A stretch of 64,000 nt of DNA from Chelativorans petroleitrophicus. GTDB lineage: Bacteria; Pseudomonadota; Alphaproteobacteria; Rhizobiales; Rhizobiaceae. The stretch's first letter is position 1; each line of letters begins with the position of its first letter. This document shows positions 17,144-25,844 of the stretch, in pieces. Where the stretch lies: assembly GCF_025398195.1 (NCBI RefSeq), contig NZ_JAODNV010000010.1, forward strand, positions 62,001-126,000. The letters are read 5' to 3'. The notes below the pieces were generated by a model that made no database searches, had not been told where the DNA came from, and was given only the letters and a program-made list of their open reading frames with translations. Both the position numbers and the translations under genes were made by a program.

Positions 17144-17857
17144 ATGAGGGCAGGGGAGACTGCCGGCAGCGAGGCGCGCGCCCGCTACGAACGGATCTAC
17201 CATACGCTGCGCGATCGCATCTGCCTGCTCGACTATCCGCCCGGGATGCGTTTGCGGGAGGAGGATCTGGCGGCCGAGTTCGCCACCAGCCGCACGCCCG
17301 TGCGCCGCGTGCTGGCGCGGCTGGAGGACGAGGGCCTGCTGCGCTCCGTGCATGGGGTGGGCACGATCGTCACCGACATCGAAATCGACGATCTGCAGCA
17401 AGTCTATCAGCTTCGCGTCGAGCTTGCCGAGCTGTTCGGAAGGGTTGCGCCGAACGTGCCGGGTCCGGAGGAGATGAGGCAGTACCGCAGCCTGCTTGCG
17501 CGCTGCGAGGAACTGGTGCGCAAGCCTGACGCGCGCGAGTTCGCCCGCCTCAACATGGAGTTCTTCCACCTCTTCACACAGCTCACCGCGAACGAGCCGC
17601 TACGGGCGATTTCCGAGCGGCTTTACTACCAGACCACGCGCATCTGGCTGAAGACCGCCTCGCGACTGGCCGCCTATGAGGACATGCTGCTGAACGAAAT
17701 TCATGTCTTCCAGCGTGAGATGACGGACATCGTGGCGGCGATCGAGTGCGGCAATCTTCTGGCCGCCGGCCACATTCGTCGCGCGCACATCGCCATGAGC
17801 TTTGCACGGCTCTACGCGGCAGCACACCCCGAAGGGGCCTCTGCCGCTCCGATCTGA
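17144..17857 (+). CDS. GntR-family transcriptional regulator, FCD type
   Basis: A 237-residue regulator with an N-terminal winged helix-turn-helix (about 15-80: LREEDLAAEFATSRTPVRRVLARLEDEGLL split over the recognition helix) and an all-helical FCD effector domain to the C-terminus (Asp/His residues in EFARLNMEFFHLF). The ATG at 17144 lies 10 bases after the deacetylase gene, so it is the last gene of the doeA operon. Known ectoine clusters use EnuR, a GntR protein of the MocR type with an aminotransferase domain; this protein has no such domain. It probably controls the divergent ehuB and doeA promoters. Confidence 0.87.
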   Translation: MRAGETAGSEARARYERIYHTLRDRICLLDYPPGMRLREEDLAAEFATSRTPVRRVLARLEDEGLLRSVHGVGTIVTDIEIDDLQQVYQLRVELAELFGRVAPNVPGPEEMRQYRSLLARCEELVRKPDAREFARLNMEFFHLFTQLTANEPLRAISERLYYQTTRIWLKTASRLAAYEDMLLNEIHVFQREMTDIVAAIECGNLLAAGHIRRAHIAMSFARLYAAAHPEGASAAPI

Positions 17858-17862
17858 CTTTC

Positions 17863-20232
17863 TCAGTCCCCGTACGGCACCCAGACGTTCTTGATCTCGA
17901 CCGCACGGCGGAAGAAATCGTCCAGCAGGGCTGCATCGCCCGCCCAGTCCGGGGCAAGGCCGCCACTGGTCCACACCCGCTTGAGATTGGCGGCGGATTC
18001 ACGCTCGACCGTTGCGCAGAGCTGGGTCTCGCCCACGCACCAGAGAGCGTCCACATCGTCGTGTTTCGCAAGCACCGCGGCGAGTTCCACGCTATCGCCC
18101 GTGACGATGTTGACGCTGCCTGCCGGCAGGTCCGAGGTTTCGATCACCTGATAGAGATCCGTGGCAACCAAGGGAAAGCGCGCCGAGGGCACGGCGACCA
18201 CCGGATTACCCATGGCAAGGGCTGGGGCCATCATCGTCACCAGCGCAAGGAGCGGCGCATCGTCGGGCGACACGATCCCGAGCACGCCGACGGGCTCGTT
18301 GAGCGCAAGGGTGACCACGCGCGCGGGGGGCTGATGCACCCGGCCCTCATATTTGTCCGCGAGGCTGGCCGCCGCAAAAATCCGCTCGATGGACAGATCC
18401 ACCTCGGCCGCGGCCTCCTTCGGCCTGATGCCCGTCAGGCTTGCAATGCGGCCGGTGAACTCCGCCGCGCGCACGGCCAGGTTCTCGGCCAGGAAATAGA
18501 GCACCTGCGCGCGGTTATAGGCTGTCGCCTGATGCCATTTGCTGGCGCGGGCGGTACTCACTGCGTCGCGGATGTCCTTGCGGTTGCCGGCGCCCACTTC
18601 GCCCATGATCCGGCCTTTGGGATCGGTGACGGGAAGGGCATAGTTGCCATCCGGTCGTACCTGTTTGCCGCCGATGAAGAGCTTGGGCGTGCGGTCGATG
18701 AGAGGCGTATTGCTGCCGGTATCGGGCTGCGGCTCTGGCCTCGGAGCGGGCTTGTAGACGGCCTTGCCGGCCGGCCGCTTCAGATATTCGTAGAGGCCTT
18801 CATGACCGCCCTCGCGCCCGAAGCCGCTCTCGCGATAGCCGCCAAAACCGGACGAGGCGTCGAATATGTTGGTGCCGTTGATCCAGACGACGCCCGCCTT
18901 GAGCTGCGGCGCCACATGGAGAGCGCGGCTGATGTTCTCGCTCCAGACGGAGGCCGCGAGCCCGTAGCGCGTGTTGTTGGCGAGCGCCACGCCTTCCTCC
19001 TGCGTGCGGAAGGTCATGGCGGCGAGCACTGGGCCGAAGACCTCCTCCTGAGCAAGAATGTTCGATGGCGCCACGGAGGTGGCCAGCGTCGGCAGATGGT
19101 AATAGCCCGTCTGCGGCAGGTCCGAGGCGGGCTGCCAGCATTCGGCACCCTGGCGCGCGCCCTCGGCGACCATGCTTTTCACGCGCTCGAGCTGAACCGG
19201 GGCGATCAGCGGGCCGATGTCCGTGTTCTTGTCGAGCGGGTCGCCGAGGCGCAGGTGTCCCATACGCGCCTTCACCTTGGCGAGCATGCGTTCGGCCACG
19301 CTTTCCTGAACGAGCAGGCGCGAGCCGGCGCAGCAGACCTGGCCCTGGTTGAACCAGATGCCGTCCACCAGGCCTTCCACGGCGCTGTCGAGGTCAGCAT
19401 CCTCGAACACCATGAAAGCGGACTTTCCGCCGAGTTCCAGCGAAAGCTTCTTGCCGGTCCCGGCGGTTGCGCGGCGGATGATCTTGCCCACCTCCGAGGA
19501 GCCGGTGAAGGCGATCTTGTCGATGTCCGGATGCTCGACGATGGCAGCGCCCGTTTCGCCGCCACCCTGCACGATGTTGACCACACCCTTGGGTACGCCG
19601 GCGCGCGCGCAGATTTCGGCAAAGAGGATGGAGGTGAGCGGTGTGAATTCCGCCGGCTTCAGGACCACGGTGCAGCCTGCCGCGAGCGCCGGAGCGATCT
19701 TCCAGGCAAGCATCAGGAGCGGGAAGTTCCATGGGATGATCTGTCCGCAAACGCCCACGGGCTGGTGACCGGGATAGGCCTTCTCCAGCGTCTGCGCCCA
19801 TCCCGCGTGATGGATGAAGTGGCGCACGGCGAGCGGCACGTCGATGTCGCGGCTTTCGCGGATCGGCTTGCCGTTGTCGATCGACTCCAGAACGGCAAAG
19901 AGGCGCCCATGCCGCTGCATCGCCCGCCCGATCGCGTAGAGGATGCGCGCGCGCTCATAGCCGCTGGTTTTCGACCAGGCGGGCAGGGCGCGGCGGGCGG
20001 CCCTCACGGCCGCGTTTACATCCTCGGGGCCAGCCTCCGACACCTCCGCCAGCGTCTCGCCGGTGGCGGGTTCGAGGACGGTGAAGGTCTTTCCCGACGC
20101 CGCCGCCTGCCACGTGCCGCCGATGAAAAGCGCTTTGGAGAAATCATGCGCGTTGAGCCACGCGTCGGCCTCCGTGCGCGATTCGGGCGCCGGGCCGTAG
20201 TCCATGGCCGCATAGCGTTCAAGGATAGTCAC
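17863..20232 (-). CDS. Two-domain aldehyde dehydrogenase, second domain degenerate
   Basis: A 789-residue protein with a complete aldehyde dehydrogenase domain (about 20-500: IPWNFPLLMLAWKIAPALAA, FTGSSEVGKII, LELGGKSAFMVF, catalytic Cys in WFNQGQVCCAGSRL, EEVFGPVLAAM) and a second, shorter one (about 515-789: LFIGGKQVRPDGNYALP, VSPDDAPLLALVTMMAPALA) that lacks a recognisable catalytic cysteine loop. The upstream gene on the same strand is deoC, whose product acetaldehyde (or another short aldehyde) is a reasonable substrate. Its stop is 6 bases from the convergent gntR stop. It probably does not belong to the ectoine path, although it touches the island. Confidence 0.87.
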   Translation of the reverse strand: MTILERYAAMDYGPAPESRTEADAWLNAHDFSKALFIGGTWQAAASGKTFTVLEPATGETLAEVSEAGPEDVNAAVRAARRALPAWSKTSGYERARILYAIGRAMQRHGRLFAVLESIDNGKPIRESRDIDVPLAVRHFIHHAGWAQTLEKAYPGHQPVGVCGQIIPWNFPLLMLAWKIAPALAAGCTVVLKPAEFTPLTSILFAEICARAGVPKGVVNIVQGGGETGAAIVEHPDIDKIAFTGSSEVGKIIRRATAGTGKKLSLELGGKSAFMVFEDADLDSAVEGLVDGIWFNQGQVCCAGSRLLVQESVAERMLAKVKARMGHLRLGDPLDKNTDIGPLIAPVQLERVKSMVAEGARQGAECWQPASDLPQTGYYHLPTLATSVAPSNILAQEEVFGPVLAAMTFRTQEEGVALANNTRYGLAASVWSENISRALHVAPQLKAGVVWINGTNIFDASSGFGGYRESGFGREGGHEGLYEYLKRPAGKAVYKPAPRPEPQPDTGSNTPLIDRTPKLFIGGKQVRPDGNYALPVTDPKGRIMGEVGAGNRKDIRDAVSTARASKWHQATAYNRAQVLYFLAENLAVRAAEFTGRIASLTGIRPKEAAAEVDLSIERIFAAASLADKYEGRVHQPPARVVTLALNEPVGVLGIVSPDDAPLLALVTMMAPALAMGNPVVAVPSARFPLVATDLYQVIETSDLPAGSVNIVTGDSVELAAVLAKHDDVDALWCVGETQLCATVERESAANLKRVWTSGGLAPDWAGDAALLDDFFRRAVEIKNVWVPYGD

Positions 20233-20277
20233 TAGGTTTCTCCGAAAATTACGGCGCGTTCATCTTCCATTGGAGCG

Positions 20278-20503
20278 CCCCCTCTCTTGTTCACTTGGCC
20301 TCCGTTTCACTGCGGCTGAGATGTTGAAATCGCGTTCTCCCCCACCAGGGGGAAGATGGGCGCTTATGCCGGCGTCTCTGCCAGCCACTAACCGGCGTGA
20401 TTGACGACAAGGCCTATGCCGGTATCTCCCTCCTGGCGGGGGAGAAAGCAAATTCCTGGGTTTGGGCGGGAGCCCAAGTTCTTGGAATTTGCAAGAGAGG
20501 GGG
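20278..20503. repeat. 226-bp element with 12-bp terminal inverted repeats (MITE/RIME-like)
   Basis: CCCCCTCTCTTG at 20278-20289 and CAAGAGAGGGGG at 20492-20503 are perfect terminal inverted repeats. Inside are two hairpins of the CTCCCCC...GGGGGAG kind at about 20336-20356 and 20425-20445, and nearly mirror-image flanks (CTTGG near each end). It fills the whole gap between deoC and the aldehyde dehydrogenase gene and has no reading frame of its own. Rhizobial genomes carry families of such palindromic intergenic elements; this is one by its structure. Confidence 0.7.
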
Positions 20504-20531
20504 TAGGAAATCCTGTCTGGCAAAACACTAC

Positions 20532-21590
20532 CTAGGCCATGGCGTGATGATAGGCGGCGGAATAGCGCCCGGTCACGTGGTGCTCGAGCTGCCGCTCGAT
20601 ATCGGTGAGCAGACTCGACGCGCCGAAGCGGAAGAGGTCGGGCTCGAGCCAACGGCGTCCGAGTTCCTCGCGTATCAGGATCAGCCACTCAAGCGCCGCC
20701 TTGGCGGTGGAAATGCCTCCGGCGGGCTTGAAGCCGATGCGCACGCCCGTGCGTTCATGGTAGGCGCGGATGGCGCGTACCATGGCAAGGCCGACGGGCA
20801 GGGTGGCGTTGACGCTTTCCTTTCCCGTCGAGGTCTTGATGAAGTCGGCGCCGGCCATCATCGCCACCATGGAGGCGAGCGTGACGTTGCGCAGCGTGGA
20901 GAGGTCCCCCGTGCCGAGGATGACCTTTAGATGCGCATCGCCGCAGGCCTCGCGGAAACGAGCGATTTCGTCGTAAAGCTCCTCCCAGCGGGCGCCGAGC
21001 ACCAGTCCGCGCGGGATCACGACGTCGATCTCGTCCGCGCCATCTTCGACCGAGGCATGGATTTCGCAGATGCGGGTCTCCAGCGGTGCAAGCCCATGCG
21101 GGAAGGCCGTCGAGACGGCGGCCACATGGATGCCCGTGCCCTTGAGCGCGTTCACGGCGGTCGAGACGAAGGGGTGGTAGACGCACACGGCAGCGGGGCG
21201 GATATCCGCGTCCTCGATGCCAAGCCCCTTCACCAGCTGAGGCGAGAGCGGGTTGCGCGCCTTGGCGCACAGCCGCCGCACCCTTTCATGCGTGTCGTCG
21301 CTCGAAAGGGTGGTAAGGTCCATGAGCGAGATGGCGCGCAGAAGCCATGCCGCCTGATTGTCCTTCTTGATGGAGCGGCGCTTCGTGAGCGTTGCCACGC
21401 GGCGCTCGATCGCGCTGCGGTTGACGTGGCGCATCGCCTCGAGCCAGCCGATGTCAAGCGGCATACCGGGATTGCGCGAAGCTGCAGCGGTTGCGGCCGA
21501 ATCCGCCGGCCGCTGCCGGGCGAACGTGCCGGGCAGCGGATACACGCTGGCGCCGCCAGGAGAAAGGGTATCGCTGCTGTTGCTGGTCAT
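20532..21590 (-). CDS. deoC: Deoxyribose-phosphate aldolase
   Basis: DeoC splits 2-deoxyribose 5-phosphate into glyceraldehyde 3-phosphate and acetaldehyde in the cytoplasm. The 352-residue protein has a non-conserved leader (about 1-60) and then the TIM-barrel aldolase: LMDLTTLSSDDT, EIDVVIPRGLVLG, KVILGTGDLSTL and the Schiff-base lysine in FIKTSTGKESVNAT, followed by FKPAGGI. It is longer at the N-terminus than E. coli DeoC; an in-frame ATG at 21464 (MPLDIGW) is an alternative start. It shares strand and probably function with the downstream dehydrogenase. Confidence 0.9.
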   Translation of the reverse strand: MTSNSSDTLSPGGASVYPLPGTFARQRPADSAATAAASRNPGMPLDIGWLEAMRHVNRSAIERRVATLTKRRSIKKDNQAAWLLRAISLMDLTTLSSDDTHERVRRLCAKARNPLSPQLVKGLGIEDADIRPAAVCVYHPFVSTAVNALKGTGIHVAAVSTAFPHGLAPLETRICEIHASVEDGADEIDVVIPRGLVLGARWEELYDEIARFREACGDAHLKVILGTGDLSTLRNVTLASMVAMMAGADFIKTSTGKESVNATLPVGLAMVRAIRAYHERTGVRIGFKPAGGISTAKAALEWLILIREELGRRWLEPDLFRFGASSLLTDIERQLEHHVTGRYSAAYHHAMA

Positions 21591-21880
21591 CCGTATCGCT
21601 CAAAAGTGCCGCCACGGAGGGAGTAGCCGCGGAAAGGTCATCTGCGGCGTGCGCAGGGAACCGACCTTCGTTCTCCCCGTCGCCGAGCATATTCCATCAG
21701 ATGGCGAGGCAAGACAAGCGGCCTGTGCACTCCGATGCCTTTCCGGCGCTTGCAGCCGCTTGGGAACTCCCTGAGCCATCGCGCATTAACCCGGCGAACC
21801 ATCATTGGCGGACCGGCCTTACGAGCGGCGGCCGCCAATTCCCGACATGGGCTCAATACGGCAAAGGAAGGGATATCGGC

Positions 21881-22459
21881 ATGGCACGATCCCAACGTCC
21901 GAAAGGCAGCGCCCCGCCGTCGCCCGGCTCCGAAATCGTCGAGCTCATTCCTGCGCTGCGCGCCTTTGCGAGGACCTTCTACCGTGACCCCAACGACGCC
22001 GACGATCTTGTGCAGGAGACGCTGACCAAGGGCCTCTCCCACCTGCATCAGTTCGAAGCAGGGACCAGCATGAAATCCTGGCTTTTCACCATCATGCGCA
22101 ACACCTTCTACACCAAGATCAAGGTGTCGAAGCGCGAGGCGCCGGGCTCCGCCGATTGCGTGTCGGCCCGTCCGATGGTGGGGGCCACGCAGGAATGGTC
22201 CGCGCGCGGCCTGGAGATTCACAACGCCATCCAGCGCCTGCCCGAGCAGCAGCGCGAGGTGATGATGCTTATCGGCGTGCTGGGCATGAGCTACGAGGAG
22301 GCCGCGACGATCTGCAACTGCGCGATCGGAACGATCAAGAGCCGCCTCAACAGGGCGCGCCTGCGGCTTCTGGCCGAGCTCGGCGAAAAGTCCGGGGTCT
22401 CTGCGGTCGAGCGGGCGGATGCGAGTCCCGGCAACGACAACGGCATTTTCTACGCCTGA
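21881..22459 (+). CDS. ECF-family RNA polymerase sigma factor
   Basis: A 192-residue extracytoplasmic-function sigma factor: region 2 (about 20-85: ALRAFARTFYRDPNDADDLV, then GLSHLHQFEAGTSMKSWLFT) and region 4 (about 105-170: AIQRLPEQQREVMMLIGVLG, SYEEAATICNCAIGTIKSRL). The start at 21881 has AGGAAGGG about 9 bases upstream; longer readings were rejected. No anti-sigma gene (NepR, ChrR or zinc type) or PhyR lies next to it, so it is an orphan here. Tyr-Thr-Lys-rich linker and Cys residues in ATICNCAIG are notable but not diagnostic. The regulon is unknown. Confidence 0.9.
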   Translation: MARSQRPKGSAPPSPGSEIVELIPALRAFARTFYRDPNDADDLVQETLTKGLSHLHQFEAGTSMKSWLFTIMRNTFYTKIKVSKREAPGSADCVSARPMVGATQEWSARGLEIHNAIQRLPEQQREVMMLIGVLGMSYEEAATICNCAIGTIKSRLNRARLRLLAELGEKSGVSAVERADASPGNDNGIFYA

Positions 22460-22564
22460 TTGGGGTAGGCGACGCCGATTCTGCAGATGGCTGGCAGAGG
22501 CCATGCCGCCTGGTAACGATCGCATCGGCTTGCCCGGCGAGCATGAAAATTCTAGCCAGTCAGC

Positions 22565-23077
22565 ATGATCTATTTCACCAGTGACACCCATTTCGGAGAT
22601 CCGCGTGTCCTGCGGGTGGACCGGCGCCCCTTCCGTTCCGTGGCCGAGCATGACGAGGCGCTGATCCGTGCATGGAACGAGGTCGTCCTGCCTGAAGATA
22701 CCGTCTGGCACCTTGGCGATTTCGCGCGCGGCGATGCGGAACGGGTAGAAGAACTGCTGTCCGCCCTGAACGGCGTCAAGCACCTCATCATCGGCAACAA
22801 TGACGGCCCGGCGACGCTCGCAGCCGGCGGCTGGTCGAGCGTGCAGCACTATGCGGAGCTCGTTATCGCGGACCGGCTCCTGATCCTCTGCCACTTTCCG
22901 TTCCGGACCTGGAACCAGATGGGCAGGAAATCGATCAACCTGCACGGCCACTCCCACGGTCGCCTCACGCCCGCGCCGCGCCAGTTCGATGTCGGCGTGG
23001 ATGCGCAAGAGCTGCGCCCGGTGACGCTGGAGCAAATCCTTGCCCGCAGGAGGCGAAGGGCAAGGAAAAGTGTGTGA
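22565..23077 (+). CDS. Metallophosphoesterase, small calcineurin-like
   Basis: A 170-residue metallophosphoesterase with the metal motifs in order: FTSDTHFGDPRV, HLGDFARGDAE, IGNND, CHFPFRTW and LHGHSHGRL. These five blocks ligate two divalent metals. The family includes phage-like phosphoesterases and nucleotide hydrolases, and the substrate cannot be told from sequence. It is a single gene between the sigma factor and sfsA. Confidence 0.85.
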   Translation: MIYFTSDTHFGDPRVLRVDRRPFRSVAEHDEALIRAWNEVVLPEDTVWHLGDFARGDAERVEELLSALNGVKHLIIGNNDGPATLAAGGWSSVQHYAELVIADRLLILCHFPFRTWNQMGRKSINLHGHSHGRLTPAPRQFDVGVDAQELRPVTLEQILARRRRRARKSV

Positions 23078-23232
23078 CAGGCCGAAGGAGCACGGACAAC
23101 GGGCTGAACATGCGCTGACTGCGGGCAATTTGACGCAGGAGGGATTTCAGCGGTAAGCAGCCTTGTTGCCGGGCGATCGTTTCGCGCGGCGTTCCACCCC
23201 TTAGACGGCAGTTCCGAAGAACATTTCTCCGC

Positions 23233-23934
23233 ATGAGATTTCCCGCTCCGCTGATCGAGGCGCGGCTAGTCCGCCGCTACAAGCGCTTCTTGGCCGATGT
23301 GGTGCTTGGCGACGGCACGGAGACCACCGTTTCGGTGCCGAACACTGGCTCAATGCTGGGGCTTACGGCGCCGGGATCACGCGTGCTGCTTTCGAGATGG
23401 GACGACGGCAAACGCAAATACCCTTACCGGCTCGAAATCGTGGAGGCGGACGGCACGCTGGTAGGGATCAACACCGGCCTGCCCAACCGGCTGGCCATCG
23501 AGGCGATCCGCGCCGGGCTGGTCGGCGACCTCGATACCTATCCCGTCATCAGGCCGGAGCAGCGCTATGGCGAACGCTCCCGCATAGATTTTCTTCTAGA
23601 ACACCCCGAGCGCCCGCCCGCCTATGTGGAGGTGAAGAACGTCCACTTCATGCGCGAAAGCGGGGTGGCGGAGTTTCCCGATACGGCTACGGCGCGCGGC
23701 GCCCGGCATCTCGACGAGCTTGCCGCCATGTGCGCAGCCGGCGCGCGCGCCATCATGATCTATGTGGTGCAGCGGGGCGACTGCTCGCGCTTCCGGCTCT
23801 GCGCCGATCTCGACCCGGCCTATGTCACGGCCTTCGCCCGCGCCAGGCGTGCAGGGGTTGAAGCTTTTGTGATAGGGTGCCAAATCTCTGCCGATGCGAT
23901 CGTTCCCGATCGCCTGATCGCGATGGATTTCTGA
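23233..23934 (+). CDS. sfsA: Sugar fermentation stimulation protein homologue SfsA (nuclease-like)
   Basis: A 233-residue SfsA protein: an OB-like N-terminal part ([25 protein letters not shown]) and a restriction-endonuclease-like core with RIDFLLEH and YVEVKNVHF, whose Asp-Glu-X-Lys set is the nuclease signature. E. coli SfsA was named for maltose metabolism and binds DNA; its cellular role is unsettled. Its stop touches the start of map, so sfsA-map are translationally linked, as is common in rhizobia. Confidence 0.92.
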   Translation: MRFPAPLIEARLVRRYKRFLADVVLGDGTETTVSVPNTGSMLGLTAPGSRVLLSRWDDGKRKYPYRLEIVEADGTLVGINTGLPNRLAIEAIRAGLVGDLDTYPVIRPEQRYGERSRIDFLLEHPERPPAYVEVKNVHFMRESGVAEFPDTATARGARHLDELAAMCAAGARAIMIYVVQRGDCSRFRLCADLDPAYVTAFARARRAGVEAFVIGCQISADAIVPDRLIAMDF

Positions 23935-24762
23935 ATGGTCACCTATCTCGACGCGGACACCGCTCCGCTCCGCAACACCGGGCAGATCCGCCTTTACGGT
24001 CCCGAGGCCTTCGAGGGCATGCGCAGGGCCTGCCGCCTCACGGCGCAGTGCCTCGATGAACTCGTCTCGATCGTGAAACCGGGGGTGACCACGAACGAGA
24101 TCGACCGTTTCGTCTTCGAGTTCGGCATGGATCACGGTGCGATCCCCGCAACGCTCAACTATCGCGGCTACACCAAATCCACCTGCACTTCGATCAATCA
24201 TGTGGTCTGCCACGGCGTTCCCGACGACAAACCGCTGCGGGAAGGGGACATCGTCAATATCGACGTGACCTATGTGCTGGACGGCTGGCACGGCGATTCG
24301 AGCCGCATGTATCCCGTCGGCCGGATCAAGCGCGCCGCCGAGCGGCTTCTCGAGGTCACGCATGAGTGCCTGATGCGCGGCGTGGCGGCGGTGAAGCCCG
24401 GGGCGCGCACCGGGGCCATCGGGGCGGCCATCCAGGCCCATGCGGAAAGCCAGCGCTGCTCCGTCGTGCGCGACTTCTGCGGCCACGGCGTCGGCCTTCT
24501 GTTCCACGATGCGCCGAACATCCTGCATTACGGCAGCCCTAACGAGGGGGTGGAGATGCGGCCGGGGATGATTTTCACCATCGAGCCGATGATCAATCTC
24601 GGGCGCCCCCATGTGAAGGTTCTGTCGGACGGCTGGACGGCGGTGACCCGCGACCGCTCGCTTTCGGCGCAGTACGAGCATTCCGTCGGAGTCACGGAGG
24701 ACGGCTGCGAAATCTTCACCCTATCTCCCGCGGGACTCGACCGGCCGGGCCTTTCTTCATAA
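23935..24762 (+). CDS. map: Methionine aminopeptidase type I
   Basis: This cytoplasmic M24 enzyme removes the initiator methionine from new proteins. The 275-residue protein carries the five metal-ligand sites: Asp in [20 protein letters not shown] (two), His in [12 protein letters not shown], Glu in [10 protein letters not shown] and Glu in [10 protein letters not shown], plus the substrate His in [10 protein letters not shown]. The ATG directly follows the sfsA stop codon. radC lies 29 bases downstream. Confidence 0.94.
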   Translation: MVTYLDADTAPLRNTGQIRLYGPEAFEGMRRACRLTAQCLDELVSIVKPGVTTNEIDRFVFEFGMDHGAIPATLNYRGYTKSTCTSINHVVCHGVPDDKPLREGDIVNIDVTYVLDGWHGDSSRMYPVGRIKRAAERLLEVTHECLMRGVAAVKPGARTGAIGAAIQAHAESQRCSVVRDFCGHGVGLLFHDAPNILHYGSPNEGVEMRPGMIFTIEPMINLGRPHVKVLSDGWTAVTRDRSLSAQYEHSVGVTEDGCEIFTLSPAGLDRPGLSS

Positions 24763-24791
24763 GATTCCGGCCTTGGGGGATTGGCGGGCCG

Positions 24792-25553
24792 ATGATGAAG
24801 GAAGATCAGGGGGGCTTTTTCGCTGAGGGGCCGTTGCGGCCTGCGCCGGAACCGGCGGGCAAGGCCGCAAAGTCCCGGGTGAAGAAGCACTATGAGGGAC
24901 ACCGCGAGCGGCTGCGCGCGCGTTTCGACGAGGCCGGCGCCGACGCGCTCGCCGACTACGAGCTTCTCGAAATGCTGCTTTTCCGTTCCATTCCGCGGGC
25001 CGATACAAAGGGGCCTGCCAAGGAACTGCTCAGCCGTTTCGGCTCCATCGGCGAGGTTCTGGGCGCGCCTGAACACCGGCTGCGTGAGGTGCCGGGGATT
25101 GGAGAGACGGCCGCGCGCGACATCAAACTGGTCGCGGCGCTAACTCAGCGCATGCTGCGCGCGCAGGTGCAGGGCCGGCATGTCCTGTCGTCATGGACGC
25201 GGGTTCTCGACTATTGCCGCGCCGTCATGGCCTATGAGGATCGCGAACAGTTCCGCATTCTCTTCCTCGACAAGAAGAATGCGCTGATCCGCGACGAATG
25301 CCAGCAGGTGGGCACGGTGGACCACACGCCGGTCTATCCGCGCGAGGTGGTGCGCCGGGCGCTTGAACTTTCAGCCTGCGCCATCATCTTGGTGCACAAC
25401 CACCCTTCCGGCGACCCTGCGCCTTCGCGCGCCGATATCGAGATGACCAAGACGATCATCGCCACGGCCGAGCCACTCGGGATCGTGGTCCATGATCACA
25501 TCATCATCGGCAAGAACGGCCATGTCAGCATGAAGGGCATGCGGCTGATCTGA
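24792..25553 (+). CDS. radC: RadC/JAMM-domain protein
   Basis: A 253-residue RadC-family protein: a helix-hairpin-helix-like N-terminal region ([15 protein letters not shown]) and a JAB1/MPN metalloprotease-like domain with the JAMM motif [18 protein letters not shown]. RadC proteins were linked to DNA repair by an old E. coli allele, but that link is doubtful and the substrate is unknown. It is the third gene of the sfsA-map-radC group. Confidence 0.92.
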   Translation: MMKEDQGGFFAEGPLRPAPEPAGKAAKSRVKKHYEGHRERLRARFDEAGADALADYELLEMLLFRSIPRADTKGPAKELLSRFGSIGEVLGAPEHRLREVPGIGETAARDIKLVAALTQRMLRAQVQGRHVLSSWTRVLDYCRAVMAYEDREQFRILFLDKKNALIRDECQQVGTVDHTPVYPREVVRRALELSACAIILVHNHPSGDPAPSRADIEMTKTIIATAEPLGIVVHDHIIIGKNGHVSMKGMRLI

Positions 25554-25633
25554 GCCAATGTACCTGCATGCGCAGAAACCTTGACGATGGCTCGTCAAAC
25601 CTTCCGAAGGGTCAGCGAAGCTTTTGATCTTGA

Positions 25634-25709
25634 TGGTACGCCCAAGGGGACTCGAACCCCTGTTTCCGCCGTGAAAGGGCGGCGTCCTAGACCGCTAGAC
25701 GATGGGCGC
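25634..25709 (-). tRNA. tRNA-Glu (anticodon TTC)
   Basis: The 76-base minus-strand sequence folds as a tRNA: acceptor stem GCGCCCA with TGGGCGT (one G-U pair), D-arm with CTAGCGGTCTAG, anticodon arm GCCGCC-CTTTCAC-GGCGG with TTC in the loop, and T-arm AGGGGTTCGAGTCCCCT. CCA is encoded at the 3' end. Confidence 0.95.
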
Positions 25710-25844
25710 GGAAGACGAGGGGCCTTATAGTGGCCTTCATCACAGGCGGCAAGCCGTCTTCGCAGGTGCGGCAAAAGATTTTTTCAGTGCCTGGGGATGA
25801 TTGCAGAACCGGGAGCTCTGCAATCCGCAAATCAGGGCGACAAG

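Noticed and set aside
4572-17857. Search for EutA, EutE/DoeB and MocR-type EnuR
   Set aside because: All genes of the island were accounted for and none has an Asp/Glu-racemase, AstE/AspA or MocR signature; they may lie elsewhere.
17746-20235. 829-residue plus-strand open frame
   Set aside because: Antisense to the two-domain aldehyde dehydrogenase, whose motifs are clear.
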